46,435 nt of DNA from positions 1 through 46,435 of the forward strand of contig CALWXG010000015.1 of assembly GCA_944385435.1 (NCBI GenBank), given 5' to 3'. This stretch comes from an uncultured Oscillospiraceae bacterium (GTDB lineage Bacteria; Bacillota; Clostridia; Oscillospirales; Oscillospiraceae). The notes under the pieces are model-generated. The model saw nothing but the letters and a program-made list of their open reading frames with translations. It was not told where the DNA came from and ran no database searches. Within the stretch, counting starts at the first letter, position 1; each line of letters opens with the position of its first letter. A program made the position numbers and the translations under genes. Below are positions 1 to 8,230 of the stretch, piece after piece.

Positions 1-689
<689 letters not shown>

Positions 690-1034
690 TTATATACTTC
701 TGGTGGCTACCACGTTGGCGCCGGTGCGGCACACGTCCGACAGCACCACCTGGCCCACCTGGACCGGCGCGGTGAGCTCCATCTGATCCAGCGCCCGCAT
801 CACCTCAAAAATCTGCTCCTTGGGCACGGGTTGGTCGGTCTTCACCGGGCAGCGGGGATAGCGCCCCCCCGCGCACCGCACGGTGGAGGTCACCACCCGG
901 GTGGGGTGGGTCAGCTCTATCCTACCATACTCCGCTCCTCTGGGGCAACCGTTGCCTGTCACCTTATAGTCGTTCGCCTCGTCCACATGGAGATGGCACC
1001 CCTTGGGGCAGACGATACAGATCAATTCCTTCAT
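690..1034 (-). CDS. DUF1667 cysteine-rich protein of the glp operon
   Basis: A 114-residue soluble protein of the DUF1667 family. The N-terminus has a C-x2-C-x3-C motif (C6, C9, C13) and a further Cys in NGCPRG (C30), with C54 and C62 following. This pattern suggests a metal or Fe-S site, though none is proven here. DUF1667 proteins are regularly encoded beside GlpA-like dehydrogenases and a partner FAD oxidoreductase, which is the arrangement here. The ATG start overlaps the stop of the upstream oxidoreductase (ATGA), so translation is probably coupled. Likely role: small electron-transfer or structural subunit of the glycerol-3-phosphate oxidising complex. That role is inferred from context. 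Confidence 0.88.
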   Translation of the reverse strand: MKELICIVCPKGCHLHVDEANDYKVTGNGCPRGAEYGRIELTHPTRVVTSTVRCAGGRYPRCPVKTDQPVPKEQIFEVMRALDQMELTAPVQVGQVVLSDVCRTGANVVATRSI

Positions 1035-2290
1035 GCCTGTTCCACCTCCCGAATGGATACGGTGATCTCGTCCCTGGCCTTGTCCAGCAGCACCCGGGGC
1101 AGGGTGATGTTCTCCATCTCGCCGGGGGCCAGGTGCTCCCGCTTGAATCTGGCGATCTGGGTGTCCCCGGAGGTGACAAGGATCTCGCTGTCCCCGCAGA
1201 TGCGGTTCACCCGGAAGAACAGGTCACACCGCTTCTCCACCCTGTCCGGGCGGATGCGCTGGGGCACGGTATAGGTCACGCCGTCGCCGTTGCGGACCTG
1301 GAGCACCCTCTGGGGGGCGTCGCCATTCTGGGCCACATACCGGGCGGCGGCGGCCCCGGCCCGCTGGCTCTCCGCGGTGACGAAGTCCACCAGGTCGTGG
1401 ACGTGGCACACGTTGCCGCAGGCGAACACCCCGGGGATGGAGGTCTCCATGTTCTCATATACCACCGCGCCGTTGGTCCGCCGGTCCATCTCGACGCCCG
1501 CCTGGCGGGTGAGCTCGTTCTCCGGAATGAGGCCCACGGACAGCAGCAGGGTGTCGCAGTCAAAGACCATCTCGGTGCCGGGGATGGGGTTGCGGCGCTC
1601 GTCCACCTGGGACACCACCACCTGCTCCACCCGGTCCTTCCCCCGGATGTCGGTGACAGTGTGGGACAGATACAGGGGGATGTCATAGTCGTGCAGGCAC
1701 TGGACGATGTTCCGGTTCAGGCCGCCGGAGTAGGGCATGACCTCCACACAGGCCAGCACCTTGGCCCCCTCCAGGGTCATGCGCCGGGCCATGATCAGGC
1801 CGATATCCCCGCTGCCCAGGATGACCACCCGATTGCCGGGCATCCAGCCCTCCATGTTCACATACCGCTGGGCCGCCCCGGCGGTGAACACGCCGGCCGG
1901 CCGGGTGCCGGGGATGCCGATGGCCCCCCGCGTGCGCTCCCGGCAGCCCATGGCCAGCACAATGCTCCTGGCCTGTTCCACCCGGTAACCGGTGGTCTTG
2001 CCCACCATGTGGACCTGACGGTCCGCAGTCACCTCCAGCACCATGGTGTCCAGCCGGACCTCCACGCCGGTGTCAGAGAGCATCCGGATGAACCGCCCGG
2101 CGTACTCCGGGCCGGTGAGCTCCTCCTTGAAGTAGTGCAGGCCGAAGCCGTTGTGGATGCACTGGTTGAGAATGCCGCCCAGCTCCTGGTCCCGCTCCAC
2201 GATGAGGATGCTGCGCAGTCCGCCCTCCCAGGCGGCGCAGGCGGCCGCCAGGCCGGCGGGGCCGCCGCCGATGACGATCAGGTCATACAT
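1031..2290 (-). CDS. NAD(P)/FAD-dependent oxidoreductase of the glp operon
   Basis: A 419-residue two-dinucleotide flavoprotein. An FAD-binding Rossmann motif GGGPAG sits near residues 8-13 and a second GSGDIG motif for NAD(P) lies mid-protein. The product resembles the partner oxidoreductase encoded next to GlpA-type dehydrogenases, and should pass electrons from the G3P dehydrogenase to another carrier. The reading frame stays open about 80 codons upstream of the chosen start, but that stretch is low-complexity antisense-like sequence inside the preceding gene. The start is the ATG that overlaps the preceding stop by one base (TGATG). It has no cysteine cluster of its own. The exact electron acceptor cannot be read from sequence. 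Confidence 0.92.
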   Translation of the reverse strand: MYDLIVIGGGPAGLAAACAAWEGGLRSILIVERDQELGGILNQCIHNGFGLHYFKEELTGPEYAGRFIRMLSDTGVEVRLDTMVLEVTADRQVHMVGKTTGYRVEQARSIVLAMGCRERTRGAIGIPGTRPAGVFTAGAAQRYVNMEGWMPGNRVVILGSGDIGLIMARRMTLEGAKVLACVEVMPYSGGLNRNIVQCLHDYDIPLYLSHTVTDIRGKDRVEQVVVSQVDERRNPIPGTEMVFDCDTLLLSVGLIPENELTRQAGVEMDRRTNGAVVYENMETSIPGVFACGNVCHVHDLVDFVTAESQRAGAAAARYVAQNGDAPQRVLQVRNGDGVTYTVPQRIRPDRVEKRCDLFFRVNRICGDSEILVTSGDTQIARFKREHLAPGEMENITLPRVLLDKARDEITVSIREVEQA

Positions 2291-3720
2291 CACTTGTCCC
2301 CTCCCTTCGTCTCGCGGGCCAGCAGCCAGGTGCCGGCCTGGTCCTGTACCACCTCGCCGGGGGAGATGCCCAGCTCCCGGGACAGGATCTCCACCACCCG
2401 GGGACCGCAGAAGCCCCCCTGGCAGCGGCCCATGCCCGCGTTCACCCGGCGCTTCACCCCGTCCACCGAGCAGGGCGGGATGGGCCCGGCCAGGGCCTCC
2501 AGGATCTCCCCCTCGGTTACGGTCTCGCACCGGCAGATCACCCGTCCAAAGGCGGTCTGGCGCTCCACCAGGGCCGCGCGCTCCGCCTGGGGCAGCTGCT
2601 TGAAGCGGGTGCGGTGCCGCTCACAGATAAACTGCTCCTTCTCCTCCAGGGCCAGGCCGTCCGCCCCCAGCAGCTCCACCGCGTACTCCCCGATGGCGGG
2701 GGCGGCGGACAGCCCCGGCGAGCAGATCCCCGCCAGGTCCAGCAGCCCCGGCGCGGCCCAGTCGATGACGAAATCCCCCGTATCCGCCACGGCCCGAACG
2801 CCGGCGAAGTTGCGGATGGACTGGTTGAACTGGACAGAGGGCACCGACTTGAGCGCCTTGTCCCGGACGAAGGCCAGCCCGGCGGCGGTGGTGGAGGTGT
2901 CCTCCCCCTCCACCGGCTCGGAGTTGGGCCCCACGATCAGGTTGCCGTGGACCGTGGGGGCCACCAGCACCCCCTTGCCTAGATCGTTGGGGCATTGGAA
3001 GATCACCCGGCCCACCCGGTCGCCCTCGCTCTTGTCCAGCAGGTAGTACTGGCCCCGGGCGGGGTGGATGGTATAGGGACAGGGGGCGGCCAGCTCATGG
3101 ATCTGCTGGCAGTCCACGCCGGCGGCGCTCACGACGTACCGAGCCCACATCTGCCCCTTGTCGGTGTTGACCAACCAACCCCCGTCCACCGGGCTCAGGC
3201 CGGTGACACCGGTGTTCCGGTGGAGCTGCACGCCGTTGCGCACCGCGGTCTCCGCCAGGGCCAGGCAGTACTCCCAGGGGGAGCAGATGGCCGCGCTGGG
3301 GGCGTGTAGGGCGGCCACCACCGCGTCGGACAGGTTGGGCTCCAGCTCGCGGGCCTCGTCCCCGGTGAGCAGAGCCAGGCCTGGCACGCCGTTGGCCTGG
3401 CCCCGGCGGTAGAGCTCCTCCAGGTGGGGCTTCTCCTGCTGGGAGAAGGCCAGCACCATAGACCCACAGGGGACATAGGGCACGTCCAGCTTCTCGCACA
3501 GCGTCCGGGCCAACTCCACCCCCCGGACGTTGAGCCGGGCCATGAGGCTGCCGGGCATGGGGTCATACCCCGCGTGGAGAATGGCGGAGTTGGCCTTGGT
3601 GGTACCGATGGCCACGTCATTCTCCCGCTCCACCACAGCCACCTTCAGGCGGTACCTGGACAGCTCGAAGGCAGTGGCCGCGCCGGTGATGCCGCAGCCA
3701 ATGATGATTACATCGTACAC
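2290..3720 (-). CDS. GlpA-like FAD-dependent glycerol-3-phosphate dehydrogenase with [2Fe-2S] BFD domain
   Basis: About 476 residues. The N-terminal DAO-type FAD domain carries a GCGITG motif near residue 8. The C-terminal bacterioferritin-associated-ferredoxin-like domain has four cysteines (C-x-C in ICRCET, then C-x4-C in GRCQGGFCG), expected to bind [2Fe-2S]. This is the architecture of anaerobic G3P dehydrogenase subunit A, which oxidises sn-glycerol 3-phosphate to dihydroxyacetone phosphate. Two in-frame GTG starts exist. GTG at 3720 has AGGAG about nine bases upstream and is preferred over GTG at 3729, which lies only two bases from it. It sits 33 bp after glpP, and no GlpC-type membrane subunit follows. 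Other FAD-dependent 2-hydroxyacid oxidases share the fold, but operon context favours G3P. Confidence 0.9.
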   Translation of the reverse strand: MYDVIIIGCGITGAATAFELSRYRLKVAVVERENDVAIGTTKANSAILHAGYDPMPGSLMARLNVRGVELARTLCEKLDVPYVPCGSMVLAFSQQEKPHLEELYRRGQANGVPGLALLTGDEARELEPNLSDAVVAALHAPSAAICSPWEYCLALAETAVRNGVQLHRNTGVTGLSPVDGGWLVNTDKGQMWARYVVSAAGVDCQQIHELAAPCPYTIHPARGQYYLLDKSEGDRVGRVIFQCPNDLGKGVLVAPTVHGNLIVGPNSEPVEGEDTSTTAAGLAFVRDKALKSVPSVQFNQSIRNFAGVRAVADTGDFVIDWAAPGLLDLAGICSPGLSAAPAIGEYAVELLGADGLALEEKEQFICERHRTRFKQLPQAERAALVERQTAFGRVICRCETVTEGEILEALAGPIPPCSVDGVKRRVNAGMGRCQGGFCGPRVVEILSRELGISPGEVVQDQAGTWLLARETKGGDK

Positions 3721-3753
3721 GTTCGTCACACTCCTTATCTCAACACTGGGTTC

Positions 3754-4335
3754 TCACATTTCCCATACAGCCGGGCTTGTGGCAGACACCGCCACCGCCC
3801 CGGCTGTCAACGCTGCAGTCACATCTCCCTTCTCCCGGATAAGCCCGCCGGCGATCACCGGCTTGCCCGCCGCCACCAGCCGGACCCGGCTGATAATCTT
3901 GGGCATCAGCCCGGGCAGCACCTCGATCAGGTCAGAGGTCTCCGGCCCCAGATGGCGGCTGATGTTGTCAATGGCCATGGAGTCCAGCAGGAAAAACCGC
4001 TGGATGGCAACCAGGCCCAGCTCCTTGGCCCGGCGGGTCAGGCTGGCCTTGGTAGACAGCACCCCGTCGGCGGCAGTGTGCCGGGCGATGAAGTCCACGC
4101 TCACCTCCCGGGCGGCCAGCCCGTCCATCAGGTCCATATGGACGAACACCACCTTGCCAGCGGCATGAGCCCGGGCCACCATGTCCCTGATGTTTAGCAC
4201 ATCGCCGAACAGAAGGAAGATCACAGGCACATCGCTTTTCAGGGCGGCCTCAAGGCCTTCCTCGTTCTTGACCGAGGCAATGATAGGGTTCCTCGCCAGA
4301 TGCTCCAGAAGCGTCTGACAGTCTACTCTCTCCAT
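3754..4335 (-). CDS. glpP: Glycerol-3-phosphate-responsive antiterminator
   Basis: A 193-residue GlpP-family protein. In Bacillus, GlpP with G3P binds leader mRNA and prevents termination ahead of glp genes. It has the family's TIM-barrel-like pattern: an early IIASVKNEEGLE, VFVHMDLMDGLA in the middle, and AGGLI near the end. Length matches the roughly 190-residue family. An upstream GTG at 4347 would start directly on the ribosome site, whereas ATG at 4335 has GGAAGGTG nine bases away, so ATG is chosen. The gene is the first of its operon and lies behind a leader terminator (4380-4416) 17 bases from the predicted transcription start. That fits autoregulation plus control of the whole operon. 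Confidence 0.95.
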   Translation of the reverse strand: MERVDCQTLLEHLARNPIIASVKNEEGLEAALKSDVPVIFLLFGDVLNIRDMVARAHAAGKVVFVHMDLMDGLAAREVSVDFIARHTAADGVLSTKASLTRRAKELGLVAIQRFFLLDSMAIDNISRHLGPETSDLIEVLPGLMPKIISRVRLVAAGKPVIAGGLIREKGDVTAALTAGAVAVSATSPAVWEM

Positions 4336-4379
4336 GTGAAAAATCACCTTCCTGTTTGCGCCGGGGTCCTTTAAGCATG

Positions 4380-4416
4380 AAAAAAGCGCAAGGCGGCTAA
4401 AACAACCGCTTTGCGC
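4380..4416 (-). terminator. Leader terminator of the glp operon, probable GlpP target
   Basis: On the minus strand an 11-bp stem (4406-4416 with 4386-4396, one G-U pair, nine-base loop) is followed by six U residues at 4380-4385. It lies between the predicted promoter and the glpP start, so it would stop transcription before any glp gene. GlpP systems use this kind of leader. The binding of GlpP here is inferred. Confidence 0.85.
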
Positions 4417-4439
4417 ATCTCATATCTCTGCACGTAATC

Positions 4440-4468
4440 ATTATAGCCATCCCACTGCAGAAAGGCAA
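4440..4468 (-). promoter_or_regulatory. Sigma-A-type promoter of the glp operon
   Basis: Minus strand: -35 TTGCCT at 4463-4468, a 17-bp spacer, and a perfect -10 TATAAT at 4440-4445. Predicted transcription start is near 4433, placing the leader hairpin almost immediately downstream. Confidence 0.82.
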
Positions 4469-4534
4469 GCCATTTTATCTGTAAAAATTAATATACAATT
4501 TTTATGCTGATTGCACAAACTTTCTTTGGCCATA

Positions 4535-4563
4535 TTGACAAATTGAATAGGTTTTGCTAAGGT
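4535..4563 (+). promoter_or_regulatory. Candidate promoter of the hydrolase gene
   Basis: Plus strand: perfect -35 TTGACA at 4535-4540, 17-bp spacer, and a weak -10 TAAGGT at 4558-4563. The weak -10 and a short inverted repeat over it (AGGTT at 4549-4553, AACCT at 4570-4574) could mean an activator or repressor acts here. It is divergent from the glp promoter. Confidence 0.55.
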
Positions 4564-4598
4564 AAAGTTAACCTATCTGCGCTCGGGAGTTCAGAGAT

Positions 4599-4637
4599 GA
4601 GCACAACAGTCCGGTTTGGTCTGTTGTGCTCTTTTTG
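4599..4637 (+). terminator. Leader terminator or attenuator ahead of the hydrolase gene
   Basis: An 11-bp perfect stem (4599-4609 with 4621-4631, 11-base loop) is followed by a run of five T. It lies about 30 bases after the predicted plus-strand transcription start and about 80 bases before the hydrolase ATG. No upstream plus-strand gene needs a terminator here, so an attenuator is the simplest reading. Confidence 0.75.
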
Positions 4638-4716
4638 TTTTGATTTTGAGAAGGAGGTGTCGCCTGCTTATTGACATTCCAATGTACCCGTTTTCAGAGA
4701 GAAAGGATGTGCAAAC

Positions 4717-6567
4717 ATGAAAAAAGCAAGTGCAAGTGCAAAGTTGTTGGTCGCAATTTCACTTATTTTATGCTTGATCAGCATGATAGTTTCGTCCGCA
4801 ATTCAAAGCAGCTTCGGGCAAGTAACCGTTGAAGAACTCCGTCTGGTGGATCGCTCGGGATATTCGGTCAGCACACTGCTCTACCGACCGGATACTGCCA
4901 CAGCAGAAGCCAAAGCTCCCTGTATTATCACAATTGAGGGCTGGTATAACAACAAGGAGATGCAGGATCTCTATTCCATTGAGTATGCCAGACGCGGCTA
5001 TGTTGTATTGGCTGTAGATATGCATGGACACGGCAACAGCGAAAGTACTACAGCAGATGCTCTCTATTCATCTGCCGTAGGTGTCGACGCTGCAGTCGAA
5101 CTTGCCGGCACTCTTCCTTATGTCGACACATCCCGCATTGGCCTGACAGGCCATTCCAGCGGCGGTGCTGCCTGCGATATGGCAGTTGCAATCGATAATG
5201 AAAGAAACACACCTTTGATCAGTGCCGTTCTATTCCAAGCTTCCACTTGGGTTGATGATACCGGTGTAGACCACAGCGCTGACTTCGGGGATCGAGATGT
5301 CGGCATTATTGCTGACCTGTATGACGAATTTTTCTTCTGGACTGAAGATGAAAACGGGAATACAGTCGCTCCGCGAGATTTTATGAAAACTGATGATGCC
5401 AAGAATTTTGTCAACTTCAATGCCGGAGCCGACGGTGTCTCGGATGTGGTTGCTGGCCAATACTATACCAGCGGAGACGCATTCCGCGTTATATATCGGC
5501 CAAATTGCACTCACCCTCAGGTGCACTTTTCCAGTGAATGCGTTGGATACGGAATTTCCTTCTTTGAAGATTCCTTTGGTGCTCCCAATCCTTTACCCGC
5601 ATCCAATCAAGTCTGGCAAATCAAAACAGCCTTTAACTTTATTGGTCTTGCCGGCATAGTGGTTTTCCTATTGTCCTTTGTAGTCGCAATGCTGAACACA
5701 TCGTTCTTCTCGATTTTAAAGGAAAAAGAACTTGTTCAACCTGTTGCGGTAACTGATACAGGCGGAAAAGTTTGGTTCTGGATCTCCCTCATCCTTTGTG
5801 CCATTTTCTCCGGCGCCAGCTACATGTGGACCATTGCCAACATATATTCCAAAACCACCCCTGTATTTCCGCAAACCGGACCACTAACCATGGGTCTCTG
5901 GTCTCTCCTGTCTGGTGTTTTTGCTCTTATCATTCTAATCATCTATTACTTTTCCTATGGGAAAAAGCATGGCTATTCCCCGGCTATGCGCGGAGTCACC
6001 ATCAGTCTCAAAAAACTCGGATACACAATCCTGTTGGCGGTCCTAGCCGTCTCGTTGGGCTTTCTCATCTTATTCTTTGCAAATTATTTCTTCCAGACCG
6101 ATTTCCGCCTGTGGGTCCTCACTTTGAAAGCATTTGGCCCAGACAAAGTTCTTATCGCTTTGCGCTACTTACCTTTCTTCCTTGTGTTTTATATCATCAA
6201 CTCTGTTGCGGTCAACTGCTTCAATTACAACACTATCGGAGGCAAAAAGGGCTGGGGAAACATTATTATTCTGTCGGTATTCAATATTCTTGGTGCGGCA
6301 GCCTTCCTTGCTGTTCAGTATGGCACTTTTTTCAGTACAGGGCTGCTGAAGTGGTACTCTACCGAAGGATGGCGAATCAGCGGTATCTGGCTGTACCCAG
6401 CCATTGTATATCTGTTCCTCGCTCCCATCTTAAACCGATTCATTTATAAGCGCACAAAGAATCCGTATCTCTTTGCCATTATCGTAGCAGTTTTGATCAC
6501 TATGATGTCCGTAGCCAATACAACCACTATGCTGGGTGGCGGTGCCGTCGTTGCTGGCAACTATTGA
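4717..6567 (+). CDS. Alpha/beta hydrolase fused to a multi-pass membrane domain
   Basis: A 616-residue protein. Residues 8-28 form a signal anchor. Residues about 40-290 form an alpha/beta-hydrolase domain of the dienelactone-hydrolase/prolyl-oligopeptidase-like type, with the nucleophile elbow GHSSG at 145-149 (Ser147) and candidate catalytic His266 or His270. About eight hydrophobic segments follow (near 308-328, 352-376, 390-413, 434-458, 480-503, 513-535, 556-573, 584-602). The hydrolase domain is therefore probably outside the cytoplasm. Substrate is unknown. The start has an AAAGGA site ten bases upstream. The gene is visibly AT-richer than its neighbours, with ATT/TTT/AAA codons common, and stands alone between a leader hairpin and a strong terminator, so acquisition by transfer is likely. 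Confidence 0.9.
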   Translation: MKKASASAKLLVAISLILCLISMIVSSAIQSSFGQVTVEELRLVDRSGYSVSTLLYRPDTATAEAKAPCIITIEGWYNNKEMQDLYSIEYARRGYVVLAVDMHGHGNSESTTADALYSSAVGVDAAVELAGTLPYVDTSRIGLTGHSSGGAACDMAVAIDNERNTPLISAVLFQASTWVDDTGVDHSADFGDRDVGIIADLYDEFFFWTEDENGNTVAPRDFMKTDDAKNFVNFNAGADGVSDVVAGQYYTSGDAFRVIYRPNCTHPQVHFSSECVGYGISFFEDSFGAPNPLPASNQVWQIKTAFNFIGLAGIVVFLLSFVVAMLNTSFFSILKEKELVQPVAVTDTGGKVWFWISLILCAIFSGASYMWTIANIYSKTTPVFPQTGPLTMGLWSLLSGVFALIILIIYYFSYGKKHGYSPAMRGVTISLKKLGYTILLAVLAVSLGFLILFFANYFFQTDFRLWVLTLKAFGPDKVLIALRYLPFFLVFYIINSVAVNCFNYNTIGGKKGWGNIIILSVFNILGAAAFLAVQYGTFFSTGLLKWYSTEGWRISGIWLYPAIVYLFLAPILNRFIYKRTKNPYLFAIIVAVLITMMSVANTTTMLGGGAVVAGNY

Positions 6568-6610
6568 TATCTAAATCTGCACCAAACACCTACGTTCTTT
6601 TCCCCTCTTC

Positions 6611-6658
6611 AAAACCGGGGCAGGAGATTCCTCGAATGGAATCTCCTGCCCCGGTTTT
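6611..6658. terminator. Bidirectional terminator between convergent genes
   Basis: A perfect 21-bp inverted repeat (6611-6631 and 6638-6658) with a six-base loop, bounded by A4 and T4 tracts. It can end the plus-strand hydrolase transcript and the minus-strand xylB-isomerase transcript. Confidence 0.93.
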
Positions 6659-6711
6659 ACGCCAGATTCTAATATCTTCCATTTCCCACAAGCATCTACA
6701 CCATGTTGCGG

Positions 6712-8187
6712 TCACATATTCCACGGATTCTCCGTAGGATAAGGCTGGTCCTTGGGCTGATTGTAGGCGATGTCGCCCACACCCAGGTACTTCATCACCT
6801 CGAACAGGGCCTTGCCGCAGTGGGCAAAGGCCACCGCCCCGTGGTGGGGATAGCGCTTCTGGATCAGCACGTGGCGGTAGAACCGCCCCATCTCCGGAAT
6901 GGCAAAGATTCCGATGCCGCCGAAGGATCGGGTGGCCACCGGCAGCACCTCACCCTGGGCGATGTAGGAGCGCAGGACGCCCTCGCTGTCGCACTGGAGT
7001 CGGTAGAAAGTGATCGGGCCGGGGGCGATGTCCCCCTCCAGGGTGCCCCGGGTAAAGTCTGGCTCGCTGCCCGCCGGCTCCAGCAGCCGGTGCTGGATCA
7101 GCTGATACTTCACCGCGCAGTCGGAGCACATCTTGCAGCTGGGGGTGTTGCCGCAGTGGAAGCCCATGAAGGTGTCCGTGATGGCGCAGGGGAATTTCCC
7201 GGCGATGTCCTGGTCGTAGAGGTATTGGGGCACGGAGTTGTTGATGTCCAGCAGGGTCACCGCGTCGCCGGTGACACAGGCGCCGATGTACTCCGAGAGG
7301 GCGCCGTAGATGTCCACCTCGCAGGCCACGGGAATGCCCCTGGCCGCCAGCCTGGAGTTGACATAACAGGGTTCAAACCCAAAGGCCTCCGGGAAGGCGG
7401 GCCAGCACTTGTCGGCGAAGGCCACATACTTCCTGGCCCCTTTGTGCTGCTCCGCCCAGTCCAGCAGAGTCAGCTCGAACTGGGCCATCCGCTCCAGCAG
7501 GTCGGGGTAGACCCTCTCCCCCATCTCGGCCTTCATCTCCTCCATGACAGAGGGGATGCGGCTGTCGCCGGCGTGGGCCTGGTAGGCCACCAGCAGGTCC
7601 AGCTCGGAGTTCTCCTCCACCTCCACGCCGAGCTCGTACAGGCCCCTGATGGGGGCGTTGCAGGCAAAGAAATCCTGGGGCCGGGGTCCGAATGTGATGA
7701 TCTTCAGCTGTTTCACCCCGATGATGGCCCGGGCAATGGGGACAAACGCCCGGATCATCTCCGCGATCTCCTCCGCGGTGCCCACCGGGTACTCCGGAAT
7801 GTAGGCCTTCAGGCGGCGCATCCCCAGATTGTAGGAGCAGTTGAGCATGCCGCAGTAGGCGTCGCCCCGGCCGTTGACCAGGTCGCCGTCTCCCTCGGCC
7901 GCCGCCGCGTACATGACGGGGCCGTCAAACTTCTGGCAGATCAGGGTCTCCGGCGTCTCCGGGCCGAAGTTGCCCAGGAACACCACCAGGGCGTTGCACC
8001 CCGCCTGTTCCACGTCCGCCACAGCCGCCAGGGCGTCCGCCTCATTTTCCACCGTGACCGGGCACTCGTACAACCCCTCTCCATAGGCCGCCGCCACGTT
8101 CTGACGGCGCCGGGTGGACAGCTCAATGGGGAAGCAGTCCCGGGATACGGCAATGATGCCCAGCTTTACTTCCGGTATGTTTTTCAT
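6712..8187 (-). CDS. L-fucose/L-arabinose isomerase family protein
   Basis: A 491-residue member of the fucose/arabinose isomerase superfamily, which interconverts aldoses and ketoses with a divalent metal in the cytoplasm. The N-terminal part (VFLGNFGPETP near residue 90) and the C-terminal segment with HCGNTPSCKMC are typical of the uncharacterised fucose-isomerase-like branch rather than classical FucI or AraA. The ATG at 8187 has GGGAGAG nine bases upstream. The open frame reaches 8307 only by running into xylB. It is second in a two-gene operon after xylulokinase, which suggests it produces a ketopentose for that kinase. The substrate cannot be assigned. A true araA lies 3.4 kb away, so this is not simply a second arabinose isomerase. 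Confidence 0.87.
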   Translation of the reverse strand: MKNIPEVKLGIIAVSRDCFPIELSTRRRQNVAAAYGEGLYECPVTVENEADALAAVADVEQAGCNALVVFLGNFGPETPETLICQKFDGPVMYAAAAEGDGDLVNGRGDAYCGMLNCSYNLGMRRLKAYIPEYPVGTAEEIAEMIRAFVPIARAIIGVKQLKIITFGPRPQDFFACNAPIRGLYELGVEVEENSELDLLVAYQAHAGDSRIPSVMEEMKAEMGERVYPDLLERMAQFELTLLDWAEQHKGARKYVAFADKCWPAFPEAFGFEPCYVNSRLAARGIPVACEVDIYGALSEYIGACVTGDAVTLLDINNSVPQYLYDQDIAGKFPCAITDTFMGFHCGNTPSCKMCSDCAVKYQLIQHRLLEPAGSEPDFTRGTLEGDIAPGPITFYRLQCDSEGVLRSYIAQGEVLPVATRSFGGIGIFAIPEMGRFYRHVLIQKRYPHHGAVAFAHCGKALFEVMKYLGVGDIAYNQPKDQPYPTENPWNM

Positions 8188-8230
8188 CGTCGGTTTCTCT
8201 CCCTTTTTCTGTTTTGTGACTACTTTTGCA

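Noticed and set aside
4549-4574. Inverted repeat over the hydrolase -10 as a MerR-type operator
   Set aside because: Arms are only five bases, the spacer is the normal 17 bp rather than the 19-20 bp typical of MerR promoters, and no regulator gene is adjacent.
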